A stretch of DNA of 17,245 bases. Origin: REEB470 sp032117095. GTDB taxonomy: Bacteria > Bacillota > Bacilli > Paenibacillales > YIM-B00363. Below, piece after piece: positions 1 through 8,025 of this stretch. The notes under the pieces are model-generated. The model saw only the letters and a list, made by a program, of their open reading frames with translations. It was not told where the DNA came from and did not search any database. The position numbers and the translations under genes were made by a program. The DNA lies in assembly GCA_032117095.1 (NCBI GenBank), contig JAULZZ010000017.1:1-17245 (forward strand). The letters are read 5' to 3'. Position 1 is the first letter of the stretch. Each line of letters starts with the position of its first letter.

Positions 1-1
1 A

Positions 2-193
2 TTCCCTCATGAGCAAGCGTTGGAAAAGTTTTTGGTTTCACGATTTGAAAGTTATAACCAACGCTTTGCTACGCGTTGTCATAACGGCTTTGATCAAGCG
101 CGTACTGACCTACTCGCCATGTTCTCCACGTCGCATGGGTCCCCCATGTCCACGCTGGACATCCCCCAACCCGAACTAATGTTCTCAACGTAG
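2..193 (+). CDS. IS256-family (mutator-type) transposase, C-terminal 63 residues
   Basis: An open frame entering from the left edge and ending at TAG 191-193. It begins FPHEQALEKFLVSRFE and continues through RFATRCHNGFDQARTDLLAMFST, which is the C-terminal tail of an IS256-like DDE transposase. The identification is strengthened by the remnant at 14.3-14.7 kb, where the same tail follows IYSTNLIESFNRQIKRYT, the conserved late segment of this family. The catalytic residues lie outside the window. The tail is 20 codons longer than in the other remnant: a 60-bp direct duplication plus a TAG to TCG change at the old stop codon lets translation run to the next TAG. Confidence 0.75.
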   Translation, partial: FPHEQALEKFLVSRFESYNQRFATRCHNGFDQARTDLLAMFSTSHGSPMSTLDIPQPELMFST

Positions 194-208
194 CATGGGT
201 CCCCCATG
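119..208 (+). repeat. 60-bp-period direct duplication in transposase tail
   Basis: The 30-bp segments at 119-148 and 179-208 match at 28 of 30 positions and are exactly 60 bp apart. The two differences are C/A at unit position 9 and C/A at unit position 14; the latter turns TCG into the TAG stop in the second unit. The remnant at 14259-14345 has a single unit followed directly by the stop, so the duplication is specific to this copy. Confidence 0.7.
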
Positions 209-212
209 CTAC
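190..212. repeat. Perfect 10-bp stem-loop at IS 3' end
   Basis: GTAGCATGGG at 190-199 pairs perfectly with CCCATGCTAC at 203-212 around a 3-nt loop. It overlaps the transposase stop codon and precedes the terminal inverted repeat. The remnant at about 14.3 kb keeps the outer GTAGCAT/ATGCTAC pairing with a longer loop, so the structure is conserved. It could limit read-through transcription or serve in transposition. The downstream sequence is not T-rich, so it is not a standard intrinsic terminator. Confidence 0.55.
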
Positions 213-253
213 GAGACGGGGTTATCCCCATTTACACATACTTCTTGACGCTC

Positions 254-577
254 CCCTGTTAAATTTTCCATCCAATACGTTTGTCGCGTCGCATATTCGG
301 ATTCGAGCTGAGTAAGACGTTTCCCCAATGCATCACGCTCTTCTTGTGAAGTCGCCAACACCAGTTGCAACGTCGTCAAGTACGATTCTATGATGTATTT
401 GGGTGGAGGCAGAATGTCGGCGATGATGTCCTTTCCTTCTACGACTTCTTTGTACACGGGTCCATTGACTTGCAGTTGACTAAATTTCCAAAAAATAATC
501 GCTTCGAAGAGGCATAATAATCCGATGACTGCCACAACACCAGAAATCATTTTATTGATTGCAGATTTGTTCTTCAT
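254..577 (-). pseudogene. Chemoreceptor (MCP) N-terminal fragment, truncated by IS256
   Basis: The start is ATG at 577 (MKNKSAINKM), preceded by TTAGGAGGG. The product has a short cytoplasmic N-terminus, one transmembrane helix (about residues 10-30) and the first part of an extracellular sensor domain with the motif ADILPPPKYIIESYLT. It is clearly paralogous to residues 1-108 of the receptor at 4059-5744, which carries the same VNGPVY..V..GKDI.ADILPPP block. After about 108 codons the frame runs into the IS256 end and stops at the IS stem-loop. The second membrane helix and the whole signalling domain are missing, so it cannot work as a receptor. The rest may survive beyond the IS, left of the window. 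It is the last gene of the che cluster, 79 bp after cheA. Confidence 0.85.
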
Positions 578-656
578 TCGAATTTCCCTCCTAAGAAAAT
601 AATGAAACGGACGATTACTAGAGCATCCCTGCTCGCACATAAAAATCGTTGCATTG

Positions 657-3128
657 TTACACGGCCACTTTGTGTTTCAGCGTAAACATCGCTTCTATAT
701 CCAAGATCAACGATACGTTTCCATCGCCCATGATGGCCGCACCTGTCGCAAATCCCACATGGGAAAATTCTGCACCCAACGGTTTTGACACGATTTCTTG
801 TCGGGAAACGATGCGATCTACTGGAAAGGCGATGTATTTTTGTTCCATTTCTAAGATGATGACATGTTGGTCTTCGATTGCGTTTGTTTTGTAATGCTCT
901 GCGAACAAGTCTTGTGCCGTCACGACAGGGATGATGTGGTCGCGTACACGGATGGCCTTGCTGCGTCCTTGCATGCTAATCCAGTCTACTTTTTCGGGGA
1001 TGTAAAACTGTTTGATGAATAGCGTTGGGAAAATATACCGTCCTCCTGCGACTTCGGCAACCGTGCCATTGAGTACCGCAAGATTCATCGGAATACGCAC
1101 AATAAATTTGGCGCCGTGCCCCGCACGATTGAGTATTTCGACTTTCCCGCCCATTTTGTTGATTTCCGATTCGACGACGTTCATCCCCACGCCACGACCA
1201 GAGATGTTGTTGATGACTTCTTGCGTCGAAAAACCAGGATGAAAAATAAATTTCATAATTTCTTCTTCGGTATACTCTTTGCCTTCTACGCACAAGCCTT
1301 GTTTTTTCGCTTTTTGGTACACGCGGTCGATGTGAATGCCTTGTCCATCGTCCTCCACTTCGATGTACACGTTGCCCCGCTTGCTGTACACACGGAGCGT
1401 CACAACCCCTTCGGGCGTTTTTCCAGCACGAACGCGCTCTTCTTCGGTTTCAATGCCGTGGGAAACCGCATTGCGCACGAGATGCATCAACGGGTCGAAA
1501 AGTTTCTCACTCGCACTCCGATCAATTTCCGTCTCTTCTCCTTCAATATGAATCGTGATGCGTTTTTGCAAATCCTTTGCGGTATCACGGGCAATGCGGG
1601 TGAGCCGGTGTAATGTCGGCTTAATCTCTACCATGCGCAGGGACATCGACAACCCTTGAATGCTCCGAATAAGTTTTGAACTACGCCCAAGCACGTTGTT
1701 GAGGTCCGTATCGTGTGTTTCGAGTTGTGTTACTTTTTGTTCCATCTGGGCATTGAGGATAAGCAATTCCCCGAGCATGTCCATCAATTCATCGACTTTA
1801 TTGATCGGCACACGGATAATGCTCGGTTCCTTGGACGCTTCTTTGGCAGACGGTTCTGCTTTCACATTTCCTTGCTCCTTCGTCGGCATATCCACTGTCT
1901 CGTGCTGTGTAGCATGTTTCGCTTCTTGGGGGGCATATTGTTTATGTAGTGCGATGATCCCTTGCTCCACTTGCAACAGAAATGAGGCATTTTCCAATAC
2001 ACTCACATCAAAAATCATTTTTTCTAAGTCTCCGACAAACAAGGCCAATGTGACCAAATCCGCTGCTGGTGCATTTTGAGGGTGCACCGCAATCTCATGG
2101 GCAATGTAGACAAATTGGGCAATGCGCTCCAAAATGTATGGGTTCAGCTGGTTTTTGGCTTCTCTCCCGATCATTTCGATCGTTTGCAATACTTCTGCGA
2201 ATGTTTCCGCATCGAAAGGGTCTTTGCCCCACGTGGCGACCAGCGGATGCATCTCTTGTATGCGAGCGACCCACTGCGCTTCTTCGACGAGTTGCTCGTG
2301 TTCGTACGTCAAAACATCAGGGGTGATGCGATCGATTTGGACAAAGAGAATGTCGGATATGCCCAACAATTCTTTTTTTAAGGGCGAGAGATCCATCTCC
2401 CCCAAAACGAATATCTCTAACATCTCTTGATCAAAATCGTATTCATTGCTACGCAATTGTTCCTCTGTCATGCGTCGTGGCGTAGAGCACAAGCATTGGG
2501 CATGTTTGTCAATCTGATCAAAAATCATCCACACGCGCACGTTGCGCATGGCCGAGATATCGCTTAATTCGATGAGGATGCGGTGCACGTGCGTTTCTTG
2601 ATTGCTATTTTGGCGCATCACCTGCATGAGGTCGAGTTCCACTTTTGCCAATGAAAAAAGACGTTCTGACGGTGGAACGAGGGCCACAGGGCGTTTGTCC
2701 GTCGGTGCGGGTGTGAAGGACGGAACAGGCGCAGAAACCAATGCTTTCCCCCCATGCGCGACGGCGTTGATTTTTGCTAAAATGTCTGTCGTATCGATCG
2801 TCTCATCGCGTTGCGTACGTTCGATGACTTGGATTGAATCTTCCAAAAAGTCGTAACATTCAAAAAGCAGTTTGACGATGCCTTCATTAAATTCTCGTTT
2901 TCCGTCGCGAATTTCTTGCAAAATGTCTTCCATGGTGTGCATGACTTTTTCGATACGAAAAAACTCTACCCCTGCGGAGTTTCCTTTGATCGTATGCGCC
3001 ACACGAAAAATCGAATTCAGCACGTCTTTGTTGCGCTCTCCTTTTTGCAAAATCATCAATGAATCGTTAAGAAGGAGGAGGGTGTCTTTGAAATCTTCTA
3101 AATACGCCTGAAATAATTCATTCATCAT
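657..3128 (-). CDS. cheA: Chemotaxis histidine kinase CheA (long form, 823 aa)
   Basis: CheA autophosphorylates under receptor/CheW control and passes phosphate to response regulators such as CheY. Visible domains: P1 phosphotransfer (1-105) with H45 in RVAHTIKGNSAG; a P2-like regulator-binding region (about 155-270); an extra, mostly helical stretch (about 275-405) that I do not recognise; P3 dimerisation from 437 (RVPINKVDELMDMLGELL); P4 ATPase with N-box HLVRNAVSHGIE (549-560), VEDDGQGI (591-598) and GRGVGMNVV (644-652); and P5 CheW-like (about 685-823). All catalytic motifs are present, so it should be active. At 823 aa it is well over 100 residues longer than typical Bacillus CheA, mainly because of the extra region before P3. 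The start is ATG at 3128 after AAAGGCAGG; a second ATG follows directly. It lies 39 bp after cheR and is probably cotranscribed with it. Confidence 0.96.
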   Translation of the reverse strand: MMNELFQAYLEDFKDTLLLLNDSLMILQKGERNKDVLNSIFRVAHTIKGNSAGVEFFRIEKVMHTMEDILQEIRDGKREFNEGIVKLLFECYDFLEDSIQVIERTQRDETIDTTDILAKINAVAHGGKALVSAPVPSFTPAPTDKRPVALVPPSERLFSLAKVELDLMQVMRQNSNQETHVHRILIELSDISAMRNVRVWMIFDQIDKHAQCLCSTPRRMTEEQLRSNEYDFDQEMLEIFVLGEMDLSPLKKELLGISDILFVQIDRITPDVLTYEHEQLVEEAQWVARIQEMHPLVATWGKDPFDAETFAEVLQTIEMIGREAKNQLNPYILERIAQFVYIAHEIAVHPQNAPAADLVTLALFVGDLEKMIFDVSVLENASFLLQVEQGIIALHKQYAPQEAKHATQHETVDMPTKEQGNVKAEPSAKEASKEPSIIRVPINKVDELMDMLGELLILNAQMEQKVTQLETHDTDLNNVLGRSSKLIRSIQGLSMSLRMVEIKPTLHRLTRIARDTAKDLQKRITIHIEGEETEIDRSASEKLFDPLMHLVRNAVSHGIETEEERVRAGKTPEGVVTLRVYSKRGNVYIEVEDDGQGIHIDRVYQKAKKQGLCVEGKEYTEEEIMKFIFHPGFSTQEVINNISGRGVGMNVVESEINKMGGKVEILNRAGHGAKFIVRIPMNLAVLNGTVAEVAGGRYIFPTLFIKQFYIPEKVDWISMQGRSKAIRVRDHIIPVVTAQDLFAEHYKTNAIEDQHVIILEMEQKYIAFPVDRIVSRQEIVSKPLGAEFSHVGFATGAAIMGDGNVSLILDIEAMFTLKHKVAV

Positions 3129-3167
3129 ACATTCCTGCCTTTCATGGTAGTGTGGCCACCCGACGTG

Positions 3168-3980
3168 TTATCGGGTGTAAACGGATGGCGCCACGGATAC
3201 AAAGGTGCTTTTTTTGTTCAATAAACTCTCCGTATGCCCAACGAACAAGTAGCCTCCAGGGATCAAGCACGCATCAAACTTGCGTACGAGTTCGCGTTGT
3301 ACCGTATCGGGAAAGTAAATCATCACGTTCCGACAAAAAATAATGTCAAATTGTTTTTTGAACGGAAACGGGGTCATGAGGTTAAACTTACGGTACTTGA
3401 TGCAAGATAAAATGTCCGCAGAAATTTGTACTTTCTCCGCATCAAGGTCATGCACGTACTTCGTACGATACTCCAATGGAATCCCTTGACAATCACTGCG
3501 CAAATACTGTCCCCGCATCGCTTTGCTCAGCACCTCACTATTAATATCGGTTGCCAACATGTTCAACATAACGTCTCGGGGCAAACATTGTTTGAGCGTC
3601 ATGGCAATCGACACGGGTTCTTGTCCAGATGAACTCGCCGCACACCACACGCGCATTTCGCGGTTGCGCAAAATGCGGGGGTTGCTCTGTAAGACGGCAT
3701 TTATATTTTTCATAAGGTATTGGAAATGTTCTTTTTCACGGAAAAATTCTGTCGTATTCGTCGTAATGATATTGATAAACTGCTGAAATACGTCTTCGTT
3801 TTGCGTTTTTGACAACGCTGTAAAGTAGTCATCGAACGATTCGATCCCGACGCGGTGCATCGCTTTGCGAATTTTGGTTTCTAGTTGCTGTCGCTTGCTT
3901 TCATTAAAACGAATGCCTGCACTGTTGAAGATAAAGTCTTTGTATGTCGTAAAGTGGCGATCCGTGAACGTCTGTACCAC
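3168..3980 (-). CDS. cheR: Chemotaxis protein methyltransferase CheR
   Basis: CheR methylates glutamates on chemoreceptors using S-adenosylmethionine and sets the adaptation level. The 270-aa product has the all-helical CheR N-terminal domain (1-75), the TNTTEFFRE segment (74-82), a SAM-binding motif I variant VWCAASSSGQEPVSIAM (111-127), ATDINSEVL (143-151), FCRNVMIYF (215-223) and PGGYLFVGHTESL (241-253). I chose GTG at 3980 because AAAAAAGGGGGG lies directly upstream. An upstream ATG in the same frame at 4034 would extend the protein through the terminator hairpin and lacks a ribosome binding site. No C-terminal receptor-docking or TPR extension is present. cheA follows after 39 bp. Confidence 0.93.
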   Translation of the reverse strand: MVQTFTDRHFTTYKDFIFNSAGIRFNESKRQQLETKIRKAMHRVGIESFDDYFTALSKTQNEDVFQQFINIITTNTTEFFREKEHFQYLMKNINAVLQSNPRILRNREMRVWCAASSSGQEPVSIAMTLKQCLPRDVMLNMLATDINSEVLSKAMRGQYLRSDCQGIPLEYRTKYVHDLDAEKVQISADILSCIKYRKFNLMTPFPFKKQFDIIFCRNVMIYFPDTVQRELVRKFDACLIPGGYLFVGHTESLLNKKSTFVSVAPSVYTR

Positions 3981-4006
3981 GATATTCCCCCCTTTTTTGA
4001 TGAGAT

Positions 4007-4045
4007 AAAAAAGACACCAGCAGGCAGCTGACAACCTCCTGGTGT
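4007..4045 (-). terminator. Intrinsic terminator after the 4059-5744 receptor gene
   Basis: On the minus strand, ACACCAG and CTGGTGT (4039-4045 and 4014-4020) form a 7-bp stem, extendable by inner GG/CC pairs, followed by C and six T (4007-4012). It starts 14 bp after the receptor stop codon and ends 27 bp before the cheR start, so it separates the receptor from cheR-cheA. No promoter fits between it and cheR. Read-through, processing or a promoter inside the receptor gene must supply cheR transcripts. Confidence 0.7.
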
Positions 4046-4058
4046 TTGTCCTCCCAGA

Positions 4059-5744
4059 TTAATAGTCGTTATCCAATTCCAAGGGGATGAGGTCCATCGC
4101 TTCTTTATTATTGCTGTTATGCATGACGGTAAATTTTGTGCTTGATGTACTCGGTAGTATGGTCGATTTTACTTTTGGCACTGTGTTTGAGACGAGATGT
4201 TTTGCTTTTTTCATGACCGTGTTCAACGGAAGTGATGCTGGGGACACCGCTCTCTGCCGTGTTTGCGTTTGCGCAGTTTGTACGCCTGCCTTCTCGTTGC
4301 TGCCTTTGATAAATTTCGTCAAATCACGAACGACCCCAGCGAGCTGTTCCGACTGCGAGAGCAACTCTTGTGAAGAGGCGGAGCTTTGTTCGGCGACGGC
4401 GGCGTTTTGTTGTGTGACTTGTTCCATCTGACTAATGGCGCGTGAAATTTGCTCCGTACCTTTTGTTTGTTCTTCGCTCGATGCATTGATCTCGGTCACG
4501 AGTCTGCTGACTTTTTCGGCATTGCTTTTAATTTCTTCTAATGACCTGCTTACGAGATTGCTGATGTCAACCCCTCTACGAGACAGCTCGATGTTTTTGT
4601 CGATAATCGCTGCGGTGTCCTTGGCAGCGTTGGCACTGCGTTGGGCAAGGTTACGCACTTCTTCGGCAACGACCGCAAACCCTGCCCCTGCTTCCCCAGC
4701 ACGCGCCGCTTCGACCGCCGCATTGAGGGCCAAGATGTTCGTTTGGAAGGCAATTTCGTCGATCACTTTGATGATTTTAGCAATGTCGTCACTCGATTTT
4801 TTGATTTCTTCCATCGAGCGGTTCATGTCTAACATTTTCGTAACGCCATCAATGGCGGATTCGTTCGTTTTCTCCGACAGCAAGGAGGCGTGACGCGTGT
4901 TTTCAAAGTTTTGCCGTACCATCGATGTCGTTTCTTCCATGGTGGCAGACGTTTCCTCGATCGAGGCCGCCTGCTCGGTACTGCCTTCGGCAAGCTGTTG
5001 GCTCGCAGACGACAGTTGCGTAGAGGCTGCGTTGATTTGCACGGACATGTTCCCAAGTACACCAACCGCCTTGCGTATCGGCTCGAGAATCGCTTTCCCA
5101 ATGCGGATAACCAATCCTTCCACAATGAGCGAGATGACGAGGATCGAAATTCCTAGGGCGACAAGAATAACGTACGCCGTTTGGAGGAGGTCTTTGGCTG
5201 TTTGTTCGTTCGTGGTATTTTGTGCTGTCGAAAGTTTGACCATTTCATCGACAACAGCACGATGCTCCGCATAGAATGTGGTCAATTTTCCGTCCAAAAT
5301 GGTTTGTGCCAAGCGAATATTTCCACTTGAAATTGCTGGGATAAATTCATTTTTGGCAACTTCATAAAATTGTTTTGCTGGCTCATGAGAGTCCTGAGTC
5401 ATTAAATTTTTAAGATTTCCTTCTGGCAAATTTTCTTTCCAGTAAGCGAGCCGTGTATTGAATTCTTGTTCCAACTGATCCAACCGAGAGACAAGCGCAT
5501 TGCGTTGCTCTGCTGTTTTGCTGTTCAACAACTGAAATACGGTCAAATACGATTCGATGATGTATTTTGGCGGAGGCAAAATATCTGCAACGATGTCTTT
5601 TCCCTGCACGATTTCTTGATACACCGGGCCATTGACTTTCAATTGATTGAATTTGACGAACACATACGCCTCAAAAATAACGAACAAAACGATAATCAAT
5701 GCTACCGCATACACAATTTTATTGGTTGCTTGGCCTTTTTTCAT
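4059..5744 (-). CDS. Methyl-accepting chemotaxis protein (561 aa)
   Basis: A transmembrane chemoreceptor that controls CheA through CheW. TM1 is at about 11-30, an extracellular sensor domain at 31-186 with the motif ADILPPPKYIIESYLT (53-68), and TM2 at about 188-213. A long cytoplasmic coiled coil follows, with the hairpin tip AFQTNILALNAAVEAARAG (332-350), which is the CheA/CheW contact. Only about 27 residues separate TM2 from the STQLSSAS start of the signalling coil. EPIRKAVGVL resembles the first HAMP helix, but a second one is missing. The C-terminal tail (about 490-561) is Ser/Thr/Lys-rich and does not end in an NWETF-type pentapeptide. The start ATG at 5744 follows GGTGGAGAGG. The ligand is unknown. 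It is the closest relative in the window of the truncated receptor at 254-577. Confidence 0.94.
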   Translation of the reverse strand: MKKGQATNKIVYAVALIIVLFVIFEAYVFVKFNQLKVNGPVYQEIVQGKDIVADILPPPKYIIESYLTVFQLLNSKTAEQRNALVSRLDQLEQEFNTRLAYWKENLPEGNLKNLMTQDSHEPAKQFYEVAKNEFIPAISSGNIRLAQTILDGKLTTFYAEHRAVVDEMVKLSTAQNTTNEQTAKDLLQTAYVILVALGISILVISLIVEGLVIRIGKAILEPIRKAVGVLGNMSVQINAASTQLSSASQQLAEGSTEQAASIEETSATMEETTSMVRQNFENTRHASLLSEKTNESAIDGVTKMLDMNRSMEEIKKSSDDIAKIIKVIDEIAFQTNILALNAAVEAARAGEAGAGFAVVAEEVRNLAQRSANAAKDTAAIIDKNIELSRRGVDISNLVSRSLEEIKSNAEKVSRLVTEINASSEEQTKGTEQISRAISQMEQVTQQNAAVAEQSSASSQELLSQSEQLAGVVRDLTKFIKGSNEKAGVQTAQTQTRQRAVSPASLPLNTVMKKAKHLVSNTVPKVKSTILPSTSSTKFTVMHNSNNKEAMDLIPLELDNDY

Positions 5745-5787
5745 CGTATCCCATCCTCTCCACCATGTTTTTGCAGTGATATTTTAC

Positions 5788-7296
5788 TTACGAATGCACC
5801 ACTGCCTCTTCTTCCTCAAAAGCATCTGCAAGCGATTGCGCCTTCCGCCGAACCGATGTCGTCATTTCCTCTTGTGCATTGCTCCCATTTAAGAATTTTT
5901 TCAACTGGTTGACGATGACGTTTAATTCTTCCGCCTGTGCCATGAGTTCTTCGGATGAAGCCGACCCTTCCTCGGCAACAGCCGCATTTTGTTGCACGAC
6001 TTGTTCCATTTGGCTAATCGCACGCGTGATTTGTTCTGTCCCTTTCGTTTGCTCTTCGCTTGCTGCGGTGATTTCCGAGACGAGGTTGCTCACTTTCTCC
6101 GCATTGCCTTTGATTTCTTCGAGCGAGTTGCTCACCAACGCACTGATATCGACCCCTTTGCGCGACAACTCGATGTTGCGGTCGATGATCGTCGCCGTAT
6201 CCTTGGCTGCATTGGCACTGCGTTGGGCGAGGTTCCGCACTTCTTCGGCAACGACCGCAAACCCTGCTCCTGCTTCTCCTGCACGCGCCGCCTCAACGGC
6301 GGCATTGAGCGCCAAGATGTTCGTTTGGAAGGCAATTTCGTCGATCACTTTGATGATTTTGGCGATATCATCGCTTGATTTTTTGATTTCTTCCATTGAA
6401 TGGTTCATCTCTGTCATTTTGGAAAATCCATCTTTGGCAGAGCTATTTGTTTTTTCAGATAAAATGGATGCTTGACGCGTGTTGTCTGTGTTTTGTTTGA
6501 CCATCGCAGCCGTTTCTTCCATCGTGGCAGACGTTTCTTCGATCGAAGCCGCTTGTTCGGTGCTGCCTTGGGCAAGCTGTGTACTCGCTGACGACAATTG
6601 CGTTGATCCAGAGAGCACTTGAGAAGAAGCCAGCGAGATGTTTTTGATGATATTGGTCATAAAGCTGAGAATGTTGCGCGAGATGAAGATTGCGCCAATA
6701 AAGGCAATAATCGAAATGGCGATAAAGACGATTCCTACGATAATCGCGAAGTTAATCGTTTGTTTCATCTCTGCAATGTGATTTTCTAGCGCTGTCTCGA
6801 CCTCATCAATGACTTTGCTCAAATCTCCGATCATATTCAACGCATACGGTTCAAACTCTTTCATGATCTTGTTTCCTGCGGATGTCCCCACGTTCATGTA
6901 TGCATCCACCATTTCTAGTCCTTGCTTATAGAACGTCTCAAATCGTTGGCGGATTTCTGCCATTTGTGCTTCTCTTTCTGGCTGAAGTACAACGATCTCA
7001 TTTAGGTATTCGCGAACAAGTTCGGCACTTTCGGCTGCGACAATCAAGCCTTCTCCCAATCCATCTTGACCGCGTGTCGTCGTGTAATTTTGAAATTTTG
7101 CTTTGACTTTCAACATGTGAAACTTTGTATTCTCAATGACAACGAGCACAGCAACTTCTTTGTCTTTGAGATAATCAAACTCACTGACGTTACTCGATAA
7201 AGTGATCGTTTGATACACGATACTCGTGACGAGCAAACAAAACAAAATAAGCAACGGGGTGAAAATTTTGACTTTTAGACTTGAATTTTTAAACAT
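5788..7296 (-). CDS. Methyl-accepting chemotaxis protein (502 aa)
   Basis: The start is ATG at 7296 (MFKNSSLKVKIF), after AAGGAGGACTTATCC; an in-frame ATG 60 nt upstream lacks a good binding site. TM1 is at 8-30, an extracellular helical sensor at about 31-180 that resembles a four-helix-bundle domain, TM2 at 182-206, and the cytoplasmic signalling coil from 231 (STQLSSAS) with the hairpin tip AFQTNILALNAAVEAARAG. As in the neighbouring receptors, only about 25 residues lie between TM2 and the signalling coil, so no full HAMP domain fits. The signalling half is almost the same as in the receptor at 4059-5744, whereas the sensor halves are unrelated. The next gene starts 43 bp downstream, and cheW copy A lies 132 bp upstream, so all three are probably one operon. 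Confidence 0.94.
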   Translation of the reverse strand: MFKNSSLKVKIFTPLLILFCLLVTSIVYQTITLSSNVSEFDYLKDKEVAVLVVIENTKFHMLKVKAKFQNYTTTRGQDGLGEGLIVAAESAELVREYLNEIVVLQPEREAQMAEIRQRFETFYKQGLEMVDAYMNVGTSAGNKIMKEFEPYALNMIGDLSKVIDEVETALENHIAEMKQTINFAIIVGIVFIAISIIAFIGAIFISRNILSFMTNIIKNISLASSQVLSGSTQLSSASTQLAQGSTEQAASIEETSATMEETAAMVKQNTDNTRQASILSEKTNSSAKDGFSKMTEMNHSMEEIKKSSDDIAKIIKVIDEIAFQTNILALNAAVEAARAGEAGAGFAVVAEEVRNLAQRSANAAKDTATIIDRNIELSRKGVDISALVSNSLEEIKGNAEKVSNLVSEITAASEEQTKGTEQITRAISQMEQVVQQNAAVAEEGSASSEELMAQAEELNVIVNQLKKFLNGSNAQEEMTTSVRRKAQSLADAFEEEEAVVHS

Positions 7297-7336
7297 GGAT
7301 AAGTCCTCCTTATTGGTTGAAACGTGCATGCTGTAT

Positions 7337-7402
7337 GGCGACAACATCCATGGCATGTTTTCTGCGCATTCTCGTTATGTAAGAGACGTGGGTGTTGTCG
7401 CC
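7337..7402. repeat. 10-bp inverted repeat between cheW A and the next receptor
   Basis: GGCGACAACA (7337-7346) is exactly complementary to TGTTGTCGCC (7393-7402), with a 46-nt loop, inside the 132-bp spacer. No T-run follows on the minus strand. A role in mRNA processing, or in giving cheW and the receptor different mRNA stability, is conceivable but not shown. Confidence 0.4.
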
Positions 7403-7428
7403 CCTTTGGTAGAACGCGTCGTCGTGAA

Positions 7429-7905
7429 TTAGTTCGCTTCGGCGAGGACGTGTTGCGCTTCTCTTTCACTAAACACCGCATTGGAATCGAGAATCATGAT
7501 GACTTTGTCTTTGACTTTGCCCAGCGATTTCAAAAACGCTTGCTTCAAGTCGCTGATGTGTTCGGGGATGTCTTCCATGTTTTCTGGCAAAATGTCTGTG
7601 ACTTCCGATACCATGTCCACGATAAAGCCCACCAGCTTGTTCCCTGTCGACGTCGACACTTCCATCACGATAATGCACGTCCGATCGTCGTAGTCGCGCT
7701 CATGCAACCCGAACTTCAAGCGCAAATCGATGACGGGGATGATGCGTCCGCGCAAATTCATGACTCCTTTCACATAGGTGGGCATTTTGGGGATGTGTGT
7801 AATCTCCATCATGCCGATGATCTCTTTTACGGCCAAAATCGGGATGCCGTAATTTTCCTCATTGAGCAAAAATGTGAGGAATTTGTTGATGTGCTTTACT
7901 AACAT
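7429..7905 (-). CDS. cheW: Chemotaxis coupling protein CheW, copy A
   Basis: CheW bridges chemoreceptor tips and CheA P5 in the array. The 158-aa product is a single CheW (SH3-like) domain. NYGIPILAVKEIIGMMEIT starts it, MPTYVKGVMNLRGRIIPVI is the hallmark core, and TCIIVMEV and DILPENMEDIPEHI follow. The start is ATG at 7905, directly preceded by GAAAGGAGTGGGACAC; in-frame extensions upstream are not conserved with copy B. The protein is identical to copy B at 10028-10504. The DNA differs at only 9 of 477 positions, all synonymous transitions. A sigma-D type promoter lies about 95 bp upstream, and two receptor genes follow. Confidence 0.96.
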   Translation of the reverse strand: MLVKHINKFLTFLLNEENYGIPILAVKEIIGMMEITHIPKMPTYVKGVMNLRGRIIPVIDLRLKFGLHERDYDDRTCIIVMEVSTSTGNKLVGFIVDMVSEVTDILPENMEDIPEHISDLKQAFLKSLGKVKDKVIMILDSNAVFSEREAQHVLAEAN

Positions 7906-7998
7906 GTGTCCCACTCCTTTCAAAATGTACGTGCTCCCTACTACAATCACGGGTCGCATCTGAGTCAAATCTCATGCCGTCGCAACGCCCTACCTGTA

Positions 7999-8025
7999 TT
8001 ATCGGATGATGCGCCAAAAATGTTA
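7999..8025 (-). promoter_or_regulatory. Sigma-D (sigma-28) type promoter of cheW A operon
   Basis: On the minus strand: TAAC, a 15-nt spacer, then TCCGATAA. The known sigma-D pattern is TAAA-N15-GCCGATAA, so it deviates at one base in each box. The same arrangement with a perfect TAAA occurs at the equivalent place in front of cheW B, and it is the best conserved part of the duplicated leader. This agrees with control of chemotaxis genes by the flagellar sigma factor. Confidence 0.7.

Larger units (their letters stand above)
1..253 (+). mobile_element. IS256-family element, 3' end (continues left of window)
   Basis: The right-hand end of an IS256-family insertion sequence. It contains the transposase C-terminus, a stem-loop after the stop codon, and a terminal inverted repeat whose core (TTATCCCCATTTACACA) recurs in inverse orientation at the 14259 remnant. 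Read inward from the outer edge, about 26 bp (starting GAGCGTCAAGAAGTATG) aligns with the ends at 13243 and 14259, so I place the edge near 253. The body of the element lies outside the window, so I cannot tell whether it is functional. It interrupts the chemoreceptor gene that ends here on the minus strand. The exact edge is uncertain by several bases, because the outer 16 bp match the other ends only partially. Confidence 0.8.

Noticed and set aside
976..2430. Multiple plus-strand frames opposite cheA
   Set aside because: They are antisense shadows of the strongly supported cheA gene, with no ribosome binding sites or recognisable domains.
3160..3180. CCCGATAACA near the cheR stop as a sigma-D promoter for cheA
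   Set aside because: It overlaps the cheR 3' end and no TAAA-like -35 lies 15 nt upstream.
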